Part shown: piece after piece, positions 1 through 11,317 of the stretch
How the letters are laid out: every line of letters starts with the position of its first letter
Numbering within the stretch: position 1 is the stretch's first letter
Assembly (NCBI GenBank): GCA_029237695.1
Contig: CM055269.1
Coordinates: forward strand, 35,387,175-35,451,174
Length of the DNA: 64,000 nt
Reading direction: 5' to 3'
Origin: Conchocele bisecta
Lineage: Eukaryota > Mollusca > Bivalvia > Lucinida > Thyasiridae
Program-made: the position numbers and the translations under genes
The notes under the pieces: model-generated
What the model was told of the DNA's origin: nothing
Database searches by the model: none
What the model saw: the letters and a program-made list of their open reading frames with translations, nothing else

Positions 1-444
1 TGTCACGACTCTTGTGAAATAGGACATATTAACTGTGCTTCCTGTGGAAGGAAATTTGAGTCATTAAACATCTATTTTACCCATTTGGACTTAGGAACGG
101 ACAGAATGGACGTGTTCTGCGGAGTGGGAACTCCAGTATTGGATGAGTTTTATGCAGGTACCAGTGATTCGCTCCAGGACATTGTGGAGTGCGACGTGAC
201 ACTAGGTCCAGGTTGCGAGTCCGCATCAACAATGTTTTCAGCTATTGACCAGGCTGAGGCAAATGACACGCTAAGCACGTCTGCATGGTGTGCGACAACT
301 AGTGCGGTGGCGGTGGCACTATCTCCTGCAGGTGGCGATACGACCAGCAGAGGCACGACAAACGTCACGAAATACCCATTGCCGTCCGTGATGGTAACCG
401 CCCAGCCGTTCCATGTAGATCAAAATACTATTCCCACAGGTTAG
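1..444 (+). pseudogene. Partial zinc-finger ORF, left repeat copy
   Basis: This is the downstream part of the same ORF that is seen whole at 3655-4446; the window starts inside its second Cys/His cluster. From about position 1 the frame stays open to a stop at 442-444. That stop is reached only because this copy has two extra bases near 429-432 relative to the right copy, after which the frame differs. A good splice-donor-like string, CAG followed by GTTAGT, sits at 437-445, so an intron cannot be excluded. No function is assigned beyond relation to the right copy. Confidence 0.6.
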
Positions 445-459
445 TGACACCACCTCCAG

Positions 460-924
460 TTGGAAGTCAGGCGACGTGCCAAATTTCAACATTACATGGT
501 GACAAACCAGTTCAACCACTGTCGCCTGTATCGGATGATGAATCTGGGAGTTCAAACAGAAAAAAGGAAAAACGGCACAGAGTATCCAGTGCCCAAGAAG
601 ATCAGCCGGAGCATGGTGGTAGATGTCCGCGATGTGCGGTTGATGCTCGACGAGCTGTCAAGAACAGTGGCATCTAACCACCAGGATGTGCTGCACAAAA
701 TAGATGCACTGCTACCGACAGTACGGGAGACGATCGACGAGGCGTCCGTACTTCAACAAACGTACTTTGGAGAATTGGTCGCCAATCTCGATCAAAGTCT
801 GTTAACTTTACGGAAGGAAGTTGATGATATGGCCCAGAAAAGAACATTACAGGACATGGGTTTTCTTTGCAAGGTAGTTGAGATGAATACAGCTATCTTG
901 GATATAGTTCGAGGACAGAAATAA
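460..924 (+). CDS. Helical ORF of unknown function, left repeat copy
   Basis: An open frame of 154 codons. Its C-terminal 100 residues are charged and strongly helical, with leucines spaced as in a coiled coil, from about residue 50 to the end, and they recur unchanged at 4437-4748. The upstream 50 residues are in another frame in the right copy, so only the C-terminal part looks like real protein. It may be the last exon or the end of the zinc-finger ORF reached by splicing. I do not recognise a family. Confidence 0.45.
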   Translation: MEVRRRAKFQHYMVTNQFNHCRLYRMMNLGVQTEKRKNGTEYPVPKKISRSMVVDVRDVRLMLDELSRTVASNHQDVLHKIDALLPTVRETIDEASVLQQTYFGELVANLDQSLLTLRKEVDDMAQKRTLQDMGFLCKVVEMNTAILDIVRGQK

Positions 925-2271
925 AGGGAATTTCAATTTTCGATCATTTTCACACAAAAAAAGAAGGTGTGTTCATGTGTAAATATTCGTTGTTGTACTG
1001 GATTATATTCATATGTTCTGGATTTAGACGGATTATATGTGAGAGTGGAATATGTGTCTAATTAATATACATTCTTCCATCAAAATAGTGGATTAAAATG
1101 TTATCTCATCATGTATGTTATTGATGAACGATTGTCTTGGCATATGAGCGAAAAATGAATGTAACCTGGGCTTTCATTCATGTAGTAGCACTGGCCCTGG
1201 CAAAATCACCATCACCGGATCCAAGAATTCGACTAGCAATGACATGGTTATCTTCTCAATTAAGTATCAAAGGCAAAGCCAAACACGTGCACAAACAAAA
1301 TTATTAAAAGTAGGTCATTGTTTCATAGTATTTGAGATGGACAGAAGAAGGACACATAAACGAAAAATAAATGGAGAGTGGATGATGTTTGTTTGTGTGT
1401 ATTATATGTACACAGTATAACAAAATCCCAGAATTTCAAGCTGATTTCACCGATGGTAACTATTACGGTGCATCAGTAATTAAGTTGAACGGATTATAAC
1501 CATGCGAGGGACATTAAAGGCATGCAGAAGTTTCTGTTAGTATGTCTAATTTGCATTCATGTTGTCAGCTGGTGGAGTGCCAGTGGTTCTCGCATACATT
1601 ATTTGTCTATTAGACTCATGGTGTTGGCGTAGCCTGGCAACGTGAATGACAATTTGCAACAGTGGCTTTTGTATGTAACATGCTTGATTTTCTCATGACA
1701 CAGGAATTTGCTGGTACATGTTTTTTTGAAATGATCACATGTTCATTCATACATTTACTTTGCGACCTGTTTCAGCTGTTACAAGCTGAACATTTCTCTC
1801 TTGCGCATACACCAATTGTAAAATGGTAATAATACTTTGATGCAATCGCTTATCTCTTACCTTTGGTATTCCTGTGCTATGGAGAACATCTTGATAATCA
1901 AGTAATTGATGTCCAAATAATGTTTATCAAGTAGTATTATACATGTAATGTAATCCGTATAATCCCTGTATAATCACTATAGCCACATAATCTTACGTAC
2001 TAGTAGGAGTGTAGTCCAGTTGCTGTTGTTGTTGTTTTTTGTTTTTTTTACAGGTTCCATATTCATTGAGTTGTTTCTATAATTAGATTGCCCCTGCTGG
2101 CAACCCCCAACTTGTGATTAACCTGAGAACTAGGTTACCCTATGGCCTGTTTCATTGATGAAATTTGACCCCTGACTGGTCTAATAGTAATGGTTTGTTT
2201 GGGTGTCTGCTGCTCACAGTGACGTTCTTTCCTAGCTTCCCTCATAGACTGGCTGCATGGGTGACTTTGAC

Positions 2272-3502
2272 CGTCAGCCCATCTTGGTGTGAGTAAAACA
2301 ATAGATAAACTGAGACTTAGCTTCTATTGGTACAAAATGAGTGAAAGTGTGCGACAATGGATTAAACAATGTGATTTTTGTGGGGAAAGAAAGAAAACGA
2401 CGAAGGTTGCGAAAGCACCATTACAGAAGTATACCGTTGGATACCCCATGGATCGAGTTTCAACTGACATAATAGGGCCTTTACCTACTAGTGAATCCGG
2501 AAATAGATTTATATTGGTGGCAATGTGTAACTTCACCAAGTATGTTGAGGCATACGCCCTACCTGACCAGACAGCACACACCGTGGCTAATAAACTTGTG
2601 ATGGAATTCTTTTCCAGAATGGGAATTCCCATTGACATTTTGTCTGACCAGGAAGAAATTACCAGTCTGAACTGTTTAGGCAGATGTGTGTATTGCTCGA
2701 AATAAATCAGACTCGAACAAGCGCATTCCGGCCGTCCTCCAATGGCATGGTAGAGCGGTTTAATCAGAGCTTGTTAAACATGATAACTACTTAGTGAGCT
2801 CTGAACAAACAAATTGGGATGTTTACCTGCCGTTGATGACGTCGGCATATCGATCATGTGTGCACCCTTCAACTGGGAGACCCCGAATAAGCTGATGTTT
2901 GGGCGAGAGGTGAATTTACCTGTTCATTTTCTAGTAGGAAACGCGCCACACAGAAGTGCTGACAGTGTCACCTACACGGCATATATTGATAACTTAGAGG
3001 CCAAAATGTCGAAAATTTATCATCTGGTGCGTTCAAAGTTAAAATCTAATGCAGAGAGACAAAAACGGAACTATGACACTCGTATTTCGACACACAATTA
3101 TAAGGTGGCGACATTGTATACTGCATAGATACAACAAGGCAGGTTGGCCGCAGTCCGAAGCTCAAACGCTACGTTTGGAAAGGACCTGTGGTGGTGATTC
3201 TCAAGATAAGTGACTTGCTATTTGAAGTGAAAGGTGCGCATAAAGCGAAAACCAAGATATTACATCATGATCGGCTAAAATTATTCCATGGACAGTCAGT
3301 TCCACAGTGGGTCATAGCAATACAACAGGATTTAAAGGTGGTGCCATTTTCGGATATCAATATACCTGCAAGTAAGACCCATGGGAAGCCCACTGGAAAA
3401 AGGCAACTAAATAGGGATGGTAATAATGAAGAAAATGCTAGGCGAGGGGGGGAGCGACGTAGGAAGCGACCTAACCGTCTTGGTTACGGCATGGCTAGCT
3501 AG
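2272..3502 (+). pseudogene. Gypsy (Ty3)-class retroelement integrase fragment, frameshifted
   Basis: Translated in pieces, this gives the 3' end of a gypsy-type pol. There is an H-L-G-V start of the zinc-binding region followed by CDFC (the CxxC half), and a catalytic core with the first Asp in STDIIGPLP and the second in LSDQ. The frame shifts near 2660. The glutamate region NGMVERFNQ lies near 2740-2765 in another frame, followed by a stop. A further piece runs 2814-3128 (TPNKLMFGREV), and a C-terminal piece runs 3188-3502 (KTKILHHDRLKLFHG). Gag, protease, RT and RNase H are absent. At least three frame breaks make it non-functional. Confidence 0.85.
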
Positions 3503-3654
3503 TCTATATTATCTACTACAGTGACAGTGGCTGTAAGTGGGTCACATATATAGGTCAACCCTGGAGCTCCGTAATGTGATCTGCTTGTAACTTTCCATGG
3601 CTTCATGGTTCCTAGGACCAGATTTTGCAGCTCAGCTTGATCCTGTGACCAAAT

Positions 3655-4446
3655 ATGGACAGACGGGCCAGCAACCCTTCGGTGACTAAGGCTGGAGCTG
3701 TTTTTATCAAGTTTATAAGAAGTTCCGTCCAACCCCAGCCAGTGATGTCTCAAACATTTAACTGCAAAAAGTGCTTGAAAACATTTCAACATTTACAATC
3801 ACTAAGAAGACATTTAAAGAAGTGTCACGACTCTTGTGAAATAGGACATATTAACTGTGCTTCCTGTGGAAGGAAATTTGAGTCATTAAACATCTATTTT
3901 ACCCATTTGGACTTAGGAACGGACAGAATGGACGTGTTCTGCGGAGTGGGAACTCCAGTATTGGATGAGTTTTATGCAGGTACCAGTGATTCGCTCCAGG
4001 ACATTGTGGAGTGCGACGTGACACTAGGTCCAGGTTGCGAGTCCGCATCAACAATGTTTTCAGCTATTGACCAGGCTGAGGCAAATGACACGCTAAGCAC
4101 GTCTGCATGGTGTGCGACAACTAGTGCGGTGGCGGTGGCACTATCTCCTGCAGGTGGCGATACGACCAGCAGAGGCACGACAAACGTCACGAAATACCCA
4201 TTGCCGTCCGTGATGGTAACCGCCCAGCCGTTCCATGTAGATCAAAATACTTCCCACAGGTTAGTGACACCACCTCCAGTTGGAAGTCATGCTACGTGCC
4301 AAATTTCAACATTACATGGTGACAAACCAGTTCAACCACTGTCGCCTGTATCGGATGATGAATCTGGGAGTTCAAACAGAAAAAAGGAGGAAAAACGGCA
4401 CAGAGTATCCAGTGCCCAAGAAGAATCAGCCGGAGCATGGTGGTAG
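3655..4446 (+). CDS. C2H2 zinc-finger ORF beside the retroelement (263 codons)
   Basis: The N-terminal third holds a canonical finger, C-x2-C-x12-H-x4-H, at about residues 36-57 (CKKC to the H of KKCH). A second partial Cys-x2-Cys/His cluster (CASC, then THLD) follows at about residues 68-86. The rest is low-complexity, Ser/Thr/Pro-rich, and ends in a short basic KKEEKRHR patch. It begins 150 bp after the integrase remnant and crosses into the right repeat copy. It could be an accessory ORF carried by the retroelement or a captured host exon. A donor-like CAG/GTTAGT at 4257-4265 suggests possible splicing. Confidence 0.55.
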   Translation: MDRRASNPSVTKAGAVFIKFIRSSVQPQPVMSQTFNCKKCLKTFQHLQSLRRHLKKCHDSCEIGHINCASCGRKFESLNIYFTHLDLGTDRMDVFCGVGTPVLDEFYAGTSDSLQDIVECDVTLGPGCESASTMFSAIDQAEANDTLSTSAWCATTSAVAVALSPAGGDTTSRGTTNVTKYPLPSVMVTAQPFHVDQNTSHRLVTPPPVGSHATCQISTLHGDKPVQPLSPVSDDESGSSNRKKEEKRHRVSSAQEESAGAWW

Positions 4447-6096
4447 ATGTCCGCGATGTGCGGTTGATGCTCGACGAGCTGTCAAGAACAGTGGCATCTA
4501 ACCACCAGGATGTGCTGCACAAAATAGATGCACTGCTACCGACAGTACGGGAGACGATCGACGAGGCGTCCGTACTTCAACAAACGTACTTTGGAGAATT
4601 GGTCGCCAATCTCGATCAAAGTCTGTTAACTTTACGGAAGGAAGTTGATGATATGGCCCAGAAAAGAACATTACAGGACATGGGTTTTCTTTGCAAGGTA
4701 GTTGAGATGAATACAGCTATCTTGGATATAGTTCGAGGACAGAAATAAAGGGTATTTCAATTTTCGATCATTTTCACACAAAAAAAGAAGGTGTGTTCAT
4801 GTGTGTAAATATTCGTTGTTGTACTGGATTATATTCATATGTTCTGGATTTAGACGGATTATATGTGAGAGTGGAATATGTGTCTAATTAATACATTCTT
4901 CCATCAAAATAGTGGATTAAAATGTTATCTCATCATGTATGTTATTGATGAAGCGATTGTCTTGGCATATGAGCGAAAAATGAATGTAACCTGGGCTTTC
5001 ATTCATGTAGTAGCACTGGCCCTGGCAAAATCACCATCACCGGATCCAAGAATTCGACTAGCAATGACATGGTTATCTTCTCAATTAAGTATCAAAGGCA
5101 AAGCCAAACACGTGCACAAACAAAATTATTAAAAGTAGGTCATTGTTTCATAGTATTTGAGATGGACAGAAGAAGGACACATAAACGAAAAATAAATGGA
5201 GAGTGGATGATGTTTGTTTGTGTGTATTATATGTACACAGTATAACAAAATCCCAGAATTTCAAGCTGATTTCACCGATGGTAACTATTACGGTGCATCA
5301 GTAATTAAGTTGAACGGATTATAACCATGCGAGGGACATTAAAGGCATGCAGAAGTTTCTGTTAGTATGTCTAATTTGCATTCATGTTGTCAGCTGGTGG
5401 AGTGCCAGTGGTTCTCGCATACATTATTTGTCTATTAGACTCATGGTGTTGGCGTAGCCTGGCAACGTGAATGACAATTGCAACAGTGGCTTTTGTATGT
5501 AACATGCTTGATTTTCTCATGACACAGGAATTTGCTGGTACATGTTTTTTTGAAATGATCACATGTTCATTCATACATTTACTTTGCGACCTGTTTCAGC
5601 TGTTACAAGCTGAACATTTCTCTCTTGCGCATACACCAATTGTAAAATGGTAATAATACTTTGATGCAATCGCTTATCTCTTACCTTTGGTATTCCTGTG
5701 CTATGGAGAACATCTTGATAATCAAGTAATTGATGTCCAAATATGTTTATCAAGTAGTATTATACATGTAATGTAATCCGTATAATCCCTGTATAATCAC
5801 TATATAGCCACATAATCTTACGTACTAGTAGGAGTGTAGTCCAGTTGCTGTTGTTGTTGTTTTTTGTTTTTTTTACAGGTTCCATATTCATTGAGTTGTT
5901 TCTATAATTAGATTGCCCCTGCTGGCAACCCCCAACTTGTGATTAACCTGAGAACTAGGTTACCCTATGGCCTGTTTCATTGATGAAATTTGACCCCTGA
6001 CTGGTCTAATAGTAATGGTTTGTTTGGGTGTCTGCTGCTCACAGTGACGTTCTTTCCTAGCTTCCCTCATAGACTGGCTGCATGGGTGACTTTGAC
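3823..6096 (+). repeat. Right copy of the long direct repeat
   Basis: Near-identical to 1-2271. The two copies diverge immediately after a shared stretch ending CTTTGAC: integrase sequence follows the left copy and unrelated sequence follows the right copy. The small indels change the reading frames of the two ORFs inside, so at least one copy is not under coding constraint. The high identity implies a recent duplication or gene conversion, or a recent insertion if these are LTRs. Confidence 0.9.
4437..4748 (+). CDS. Helical ORF of unknown function, right repeat copy
   Basis: An open frame of 103 codons, identical in its overlap to the C-terminal 100 residues of 460-924. It is rich in Leu, Asp, Glu and Lys in a heptad-like pattern, with no Cys/His cluster. 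It starts 10 bp before the zinc-finger stop, in another frame. The AT-rich tract with an A7 run at 4783-4789 after its stop resembles a 3' UTR but has no clear AATAAA placement. Function unknown. Confidence 0.4.
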   Translation: MVVDVRDVRLMLDELSRTVASNHQDVLHKIDALLPTVRETIDEASVLQQTYFGELVANLDQSLLTLRKEVDDMAQKRTLQDMGFLCKVVEMNTAILDIVRGQK

Positions 6097-7407
6097 ATAT
6101 GTATCAAATGTGGCCGTTCATAGTACCGGGACGGTACGGTTCGATGGGAGGGCTGTGTTATGATTTGGCTTTCTGGTCAATTGGACTTTATGCACCTTTT
6201 CCCGTATGGCTTACATGTGTTAGCTGTCGTGAAACTGGGTAACTCTGTTCTAGTTTCTACATGTTGCTCAGAGAAACTAGGTCAGTGGTTGCTTTGAGCC
6301 GATGACTAACAGTTGCTTGGAGACTGGATGTTGGCTCAAAACATGTTGCATGCTCGCAATGAGCCGCTCGGCTCAAACCAACATTGAGTCTCTGGTTGTG
6401 TTGCAACTGAGCATTATGCTGTTTACTATAAAAGGGGTCTGCTTCTCATTCTAAAAAAGAAAAGGAATTCAAAGTTTTAGTCTCAGTCTTCATCATATGC
6501 TAACCATGTTGAAAGACTTATGTTTAGAATATACATTGAGCTATGTATTTATATTCAATTAAATATATTCCATGGGAAACACTATAATTTGGAATAGAGG
6601 AAAAGAAATGAATTAGATTGTACTTAACCATTATAACGTTCGGCAAACAGTTTAAGTGTTATTATACGAATATTTTAAGTCATGCTACCAACATGTGGAT
6701 AAGTTGTCTTGTAATAAAGAGTTAATGCAGTGAATGAGTTTGTGAAATTACTTTGGCCTTGATCAAATGGAATCGTCATAAATTGCCGCACAATTACGGA
6801 CATCGCTACTGATGGCGCATCGATTATGCATAGATACAGCGTATGGAGTGTGTCGTCCGTACGGTCCAATGTTCAAAATATAACAATATAACGAATACTT
6901 GAAGCCTCTGAACAAAGAGAAAATAAAGTGCATTCTGCAAATTTAAAATGGTGTTATATTATTTATTAAGCCGGGCAACAATGGCGTCCATATCACTATT
7001 GAAAGGTAAGTAATGCATTAAAGGTACATGTCTACTCAGTAATGTCCGTTAGCATTTTAAGGAAACACGGTTATCGCCCCTGATATCAGTGTGGAAATTT
7101 AAGTCTGATATAAAATGTATAATATTGCCAATCAATAAGTGGGATAATGGTGAATGAATGTTTGTTTTGCCAGAAAAATGTCTCTGATGATGCATCTGAT
7201 ATATAGAACAGATTGTGCCTACTGAGTGGGCATGTACCTTTAAATAAAATACGCATGGATGAATGTATACTCACCCGCGAGTCCTTCGACATGGACATTA
7301 TTATAGGTTGATTGGCCCTTATTAGCCTCGGAGAATACTGGCTGGTGAATTAACATGATTAAGCCATCGTTAACATGATTAAGCTACGTCGCGTCGGTCA
7401 ATGTACC
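6097..7407. other. No gene recognised
   Basis: AT-rich intergenic sequence. At 6240-6420 there is an imperfect inverted region around GAGCCGATGA/TGAGCCGCTCGGCTCA. At 7020-7245 two short blocks (GGTACATGTCTACTCAGTA and its inverse near 7220) form a loose inverted pair. Short open frames have no coding character. I see no RNA gene. Confidence 0.6.
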
Positions 7408-7854
7408 GAGGTGCATGATCACGTGGTTGGAACAACAACTACAATTACTGAAACTTCCAGAAACGCCTCCGATTCAAGGTACGTATTCTTTTATATTGTC
7501 CTTATTATGTGATTGATTTTGATGACATATGGCGCATCAAACGCGTCTTGTTAAGCTGCATTCGGTGGTCGCGGTACTTTAGCTCAAACGTTTGTCACTT
7601 TTGCGAAAAATCGAATTCCGTGTTTACTATGTTTAATGACACGGAAATCGATTCTTCGAAAAAACTACATAAGTATGTGCCGAATTCCGAGACCACTAAA
7701 TGCAGCTCACGAAGACGCGTTTGCTGCGCCATATTTCATCAAAATCCGTTACATAGTAAGGAAGCTATCAAATAATACTTACTTTGGAGTGGGTGCGCTT
7801 TCAACACTTTAAGCCATTGTTGTTGTTGTTCTAACCGCGTGATCATGCACCTTG
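7408..7854. mobile_element. MITE family A, copy 1 (CACGTGATCA foldback)
   Basis: A near-perfect long palindrome bounded by AGGTGCATGATCACGTGG and its inverse at 7837-7854. The arms share a CAACAACAA/TTGTTGTTG tract and a GCGCATCAAACGCG block, and a centre built on ATCGATTTCCGTGT. Six copies of this family occur in the window. There is no coding capacity, so it is a non-autonomous foldback/MITE. I could not see a consistent target-site duplication. Confidence 0.85.
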
Positions 7855-8175
7855 TGTACGTCACGGTTGTCTGTATTTTAGACCCGCTTCCACCGACATT
7901 TTCCTACTATCTTAACAACTACTTATGTGGTTTGATGTTACAATAGACCGCATAAACCCTAGAAAATATGCATACGAACATCTGGAGGATCCGTGTCCTC
8001 ATGACTAGCCGCTTCCAAGTTATTTCGAGAAAACTTAAAAAAATTACAAAACGGCACAGTTGTTAAGAGTCCGACATCGGCAGGCAATATGATTTTCCAA
8101 GATTGAATGAGCGTTTATTACATAATAGTGCTTCCATATGTAGGAAAATGTCAGTCGAAGTGTGCCTAACAATCA
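7855..8175. other. No gene recognised
   Basis: Unique-looking AT-rich sequence between two palindromic repeats. No ORF with coding character and no repeat family that I recognise. Confidence 0.5.
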
Positions 8176-8284
8176 GGCCCAGTTGCTCAAAGTCTCTGTT
8201 ACCTTAACAGACTGTTAAATCCTTAACAATGTTAAGGAGTTAACAGTCTGTTAAGCTAACGGAGGTTTTGAACAACCAGGCCCA
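8176..8284. repeat. Short inverted repeat
   Basis: CAGGCCCAGTTGCTCAAAG at the left is answered by the inverse CAACCAGGCCC at the right. The interior arms TTAACAGACTGTTAA and TTAACAGTCTGTTAA lie around a CTTAACAATGTTAAG core. It is the size and shape of a tiny MITE. Confidence 0.6.
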
Positions 8285-8363
8285 GGTGAACATAAAGTGC
8301 ATCGCCCACCATATTCAATTACCCATAATACGCCGACTAGCACACTGACCGACCACGTCTAGC

Positions 8364-8644
8364 GCCATATGAGACAAACCATGTGATTTTGTACCGAAGA
8401 AGATGTGCCATTTTTCACGAAAAATATATACAGAAACTGTCATATCTTCTGTAAATGACGTCGAAAGTAAGTTGACCAAAATTTCTATCAGATGCGGTAT
8501 ACAATTTCACATTTGCTCTGAACATTTCGTAAAAATTTGACGTCATTTATGGAACATATCGTACATTTTGGAAACAGTTTTCACGAGATATGGCACATCT
8601 ACTTAGGTACAAAATCCCATGGTTTGTGTCATATATGGCATATA
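8364..8644. mobile_element. MITE family V, copy 1
   Basis: Imperfect terminal inverted repeats begin near ACAAACCATGTGATTTTGTACC and return at 8605-8630 as GGTACAAAATCCCATGGTTTGTG. Inner arms contain TTTCTGTAAATGACGTC and GACGTCATTTATGGAA. A related copy is at 19930-20160, and fragments are near 16100-16240 and 47090-47185. Confidence 0.65.
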
Positions 8645-8774
8645 CATCCCAAACCTAAACGGCGTATGAATCGGAGACTTTCAAGTGTTTCGGATAAATG
8701 GTGAATCCTTATAAGGCAAGCTCTGGCAAACCCGGAGGACGTATACAACCAGCTAACAGATCACCGCGGAGTCA

Positions 8775-9086
8775 TCAGTAGCCGATTTCATCAACATTCC
8801 AAAGTACATGTATACTTATCTAGAAAAGTATACTTTGAGGGAGTAATCATTTATTTTCCCGAAATGCATTATTTCATATAGAACTAACGACTGCATATAT
8901 TAGATGATTAAAAGTATGCAGAATTATTATACTGAATTTATTACATTATCACAGCCAAAATGGCTGTGATAATGTAATAACTTCAGTATAATACAAATTA
9001 ATAAATGTATCCTTAAATTGAAAATTTCGCCCTCAAAGTATACTTTGCTAGATAAGTATACTTTGCAATGTTGGTGAAATAGGCTA
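8775..9086. mobile_element. MITE family D, copy 1
   Basis: Terminal inverted repeats CAGTAGCCGATTTCA and TGAAATAGGCTAC are followed inward by AAGTATACTTTG boxes. The centre is a near-perfect palindrome, TTACATTATCACAGCC with its inverse. About 310 bp, non-coding. It abuts family B copy 1 directly. Confidence 0.85.
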
Positions 9087-9333
9087 CAGGGGCCCGTTTC
9101 ACTAAACTTCGTACGATTAAAATGTTCGTAAGTGCAAATTTAGGATCTTCTGGAAATTTCAATTGATGGATTTACATTTATTGAGCATAGGCTGCATATG
9201 CAGCCTATGCTCAATAAATGTAAATCCAATAATTGTTTCCAAGAAAACATTGTTAATGTGACATTTACAGACTATCATAAGTTTGCACTTACGAACATTT
9301 TAGTCGTAAGAAGTTTAGTGAAACGGCTCCCTG
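9087..9333. mobile_element. MITE family B, copy 1
   Basis: Terminal inverted repeats GGGGCCCGTTTCACTAAAC and its inverse, with inner GTTCGTAAGTGCAAA and a central palindrome around CATAGGCTGCATATGCAGCC. About 245 bp. This is the most abundant family here, with nine further copies or fragments. Confidence 0.9.
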
Positions 9334-9637
9334 GTCTCATTGGTCGCTGCTCGTCCGGTATGCATGGAACGAAAGACTGACTTAATATTTGCATGGTCAA
9401 AGTATTTAAGTACAAAATACAGGTCATGGCCACATGTTATATCTGCGCTCCTTATTTCAGGCGCTGGTTGCAGTACTTTGATTACTTTGATTACTTTGTC
9501 AGAACTTGCTTGATAATTGACTCTGTTGCACCAATATCACCAACGATATTGCCATTACACACGGGGGCCAATACTCGATTGACACACTGCTTGCACTGTC
9601 TGGAACAACATTCTATCAATGACAGTCTATGCAACAT

Positions 9638-9673
9638 GATACTAGAAACACGATGTTTCGTGTTTCTAGTATC
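9638..9673. repeat. Perfect 36-bp hairpin
   Basis: GATACTAGAAACACGA is followed two bases later by its exact inverse. The same half-site motif, ACTAGAAACACGAATATTC, recurs singly at 10368-10388 and, inverted, at 10245-10266. It lies immediately left of MITE A copy 2. Confidence 0.7.
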
Positions 9674-9675
9674 AT

Positions 9676-10096
9676 CAAGGTGTATGATCACGTGATTACA
9701 ACAACAACAACAACAAGTACTGAAACTTACAGAAGCCCTCCGATTCAAGGTACGTATTCTTATATTTTGTCATTATTATATAACGGATTTTGATGGAATA
9801 TGGCTCATCTAACGCGTCTTGTTAAGCTGCATTTGGTGGTCTCAGTACTTCGGACCAAACTTTTGTCGTTCTAGGAAATCGATTCTCCGCAAAAACGACA
9901 GAAGTATGTGCTGAACTCCCAGGACCACCAAATGCAGCTCATCAAGACGCGTTTGCTGCGCCATATTTCATCAAAATCCGTTGCCTATTAAGGAAACTAT
10001 CAAATAATACTTACTTTGGTCGAGTTTGGAGTGAGCGAGCTTTCAACACGTTAAGCCATTGTTGTTGTTGTTGTAACCACGTGATCATGCACCTTG
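9676..10096. mobile_element. MITE family A, copy 2
   Basis: Bounded by CAAGGTGTATGATCACGTG and its inverse ending ATGCACCTTG. The internal arms are as in copy 1, with a less regular centre (one arm shortened around 9860-9900). Confidence 0.85.
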
Positions 10097-10739
10097 ATAA
10101 TGTTGCAGCAGGTTACGTACTATTCGCGTTTCTAGTATACGGGAGCATATTTCTAACTGAAGCTCTTTCATAATATATACTAATCCAACTTTCAGCAATA
10201 GCAGCCGCTAGTCTGGTTTACGTTTTGCAAGCCGATGCCAGAAACACGAATATTCGTCTTTCTAGTACCGGGTTGCACAGCGTTGACAGATACATACTCA
10301 CTAAAAGTGTGGTTAACACAACCATCGGCAAGCCACGCCGCTAACCTGACGTACCATTTGGAACACGATACTAGAAACACGAATATTCTGATTACATAGA
10401 GTGAACGCGTTCAAGTACCGATGTATTACGCGATATACCCGTGACTTGGATAATGTAAGCCCTTGAAATCCAAGATGGCCACCATCTGCCAAATCGGACA
10501 ATATAAAACGCAATATTTATGTGGGAAAATTAAGCTAAAGGTATAACTGGTGTGACATTTTCGCTAATTTTAGCAGACCACGCATACTGGAATGGTCGTT
10601 TGTTAGGTGGGGTGCTATCAGGGTCAGGAAATCCAAGATGACCACAATATTTCATCTTGAAAACTGAAAATACAATAGTTTTGAGACAGCATATAAGCTA
10701 CAGTACATCACTGATTTCACTATTATGTATTGGCTTTAA
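10097..10739. other. No gene recognised
   Basis: Contains dispersed half-sites of the ACTAGAAACACGAATATTC motif near 10228, 10250 and 10370. Otherwise unremarkable; two short minus-strand open frames here have no coding character. Confidence 0.5.
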
Positions 10740-10987
10740 TTAACTCTGTCACCCCTAAGTAACTGGAATGGAATTTGATATGTTAATTTTTCAACCCATC
10801 CAAACCGTCACAAAATGATTTTCAGACTAGGTCATTTATGAAAAGGGGGTGATTTTGTTGTCAAAAATATGAAAATCATTTTCAAAAAGTGCAGATCCTG
10901 ATGAGACGGCTCGTTACGAGCCGGCTCATCTGGATCTGCACTGTTTGCATCAACCGCTTTAGCAGGCTTTCGGGTTCAACGGGTTAA
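10740..10987. mobile_element. TTAA-flanked MITE family E, copy 1 (piggyBac-like ends)
   Basis: Bounded by TTAACTCTGTCACCCC at the left and TTCAACGGGTTAA at the right, with TTAA at both edges. The inside has a GC-rich palindrome, TGATGAGACGGCTCGT and its inverse, unlike the AT-rich surroundings. TTAA targets with CCC.../...GGG termini are typical of piggyBac-superfamily non-autonomous elements; assignment rests on that alone. Confidence 0.75.
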
Positions 10988-11317
10988 AGGATATTTTGTT
11001 ACCTTAGAAATTATCTTGACTTCTTAAGTTCAAGTCGGCAACCATATGTTGGAAAACAAATATATAACACATTATATATTGCTCAATAAACGTTGATCTT
11101 TGGATATGTTGATGATTAATTATGGCACGGCAACCCCGCGGGAATGTTAGCTTTTATTCGTATAACACTGACGATTTCTGATGTAGTATTTTATCATCAG
11201 TATTATCATTGACATCATCTTCCTGATGGTTTATGCTTAGTTGAGGCTCAGGGAATGGATGATAATACTAGGTCAATATATTACTTAATACATTACTGGT
11301 CAACCATTTACTGCTAT
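10988..11317. other. No gene recognised
   Basis: AT-rich intergenic DNA between family E and family D elements; nothing structured seen. Confidence 0.45.

Larger units (their letters stand above)
1..2271 (+). repeat. Left copy of a long direct repeat (window-truncated)
   Basis: This stretch is repeated at 3823-6096 in the same orientation with only scattered substitutions and small indels, for example 2 bp near 430, 3 bp near 565 and 1 bp near 600. Homology ends abruptly at 2271, where integrase-like sequence begins. It may be one half of a tandem duplication of a unit of about 3.8 kb. It may instead be a long terminal repeat of the retroelement whose integrase lies between the copies. The true left boundary is outside the window. 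Confidence 0.9.

Noticed and set aside
9198..9380. Recurrent ORF MQPMLNKCKSNNCLQENIVN seen in several places
   Set aside because: Always lies in MITE family B; it is a by-product of the repeat, not a gene family.
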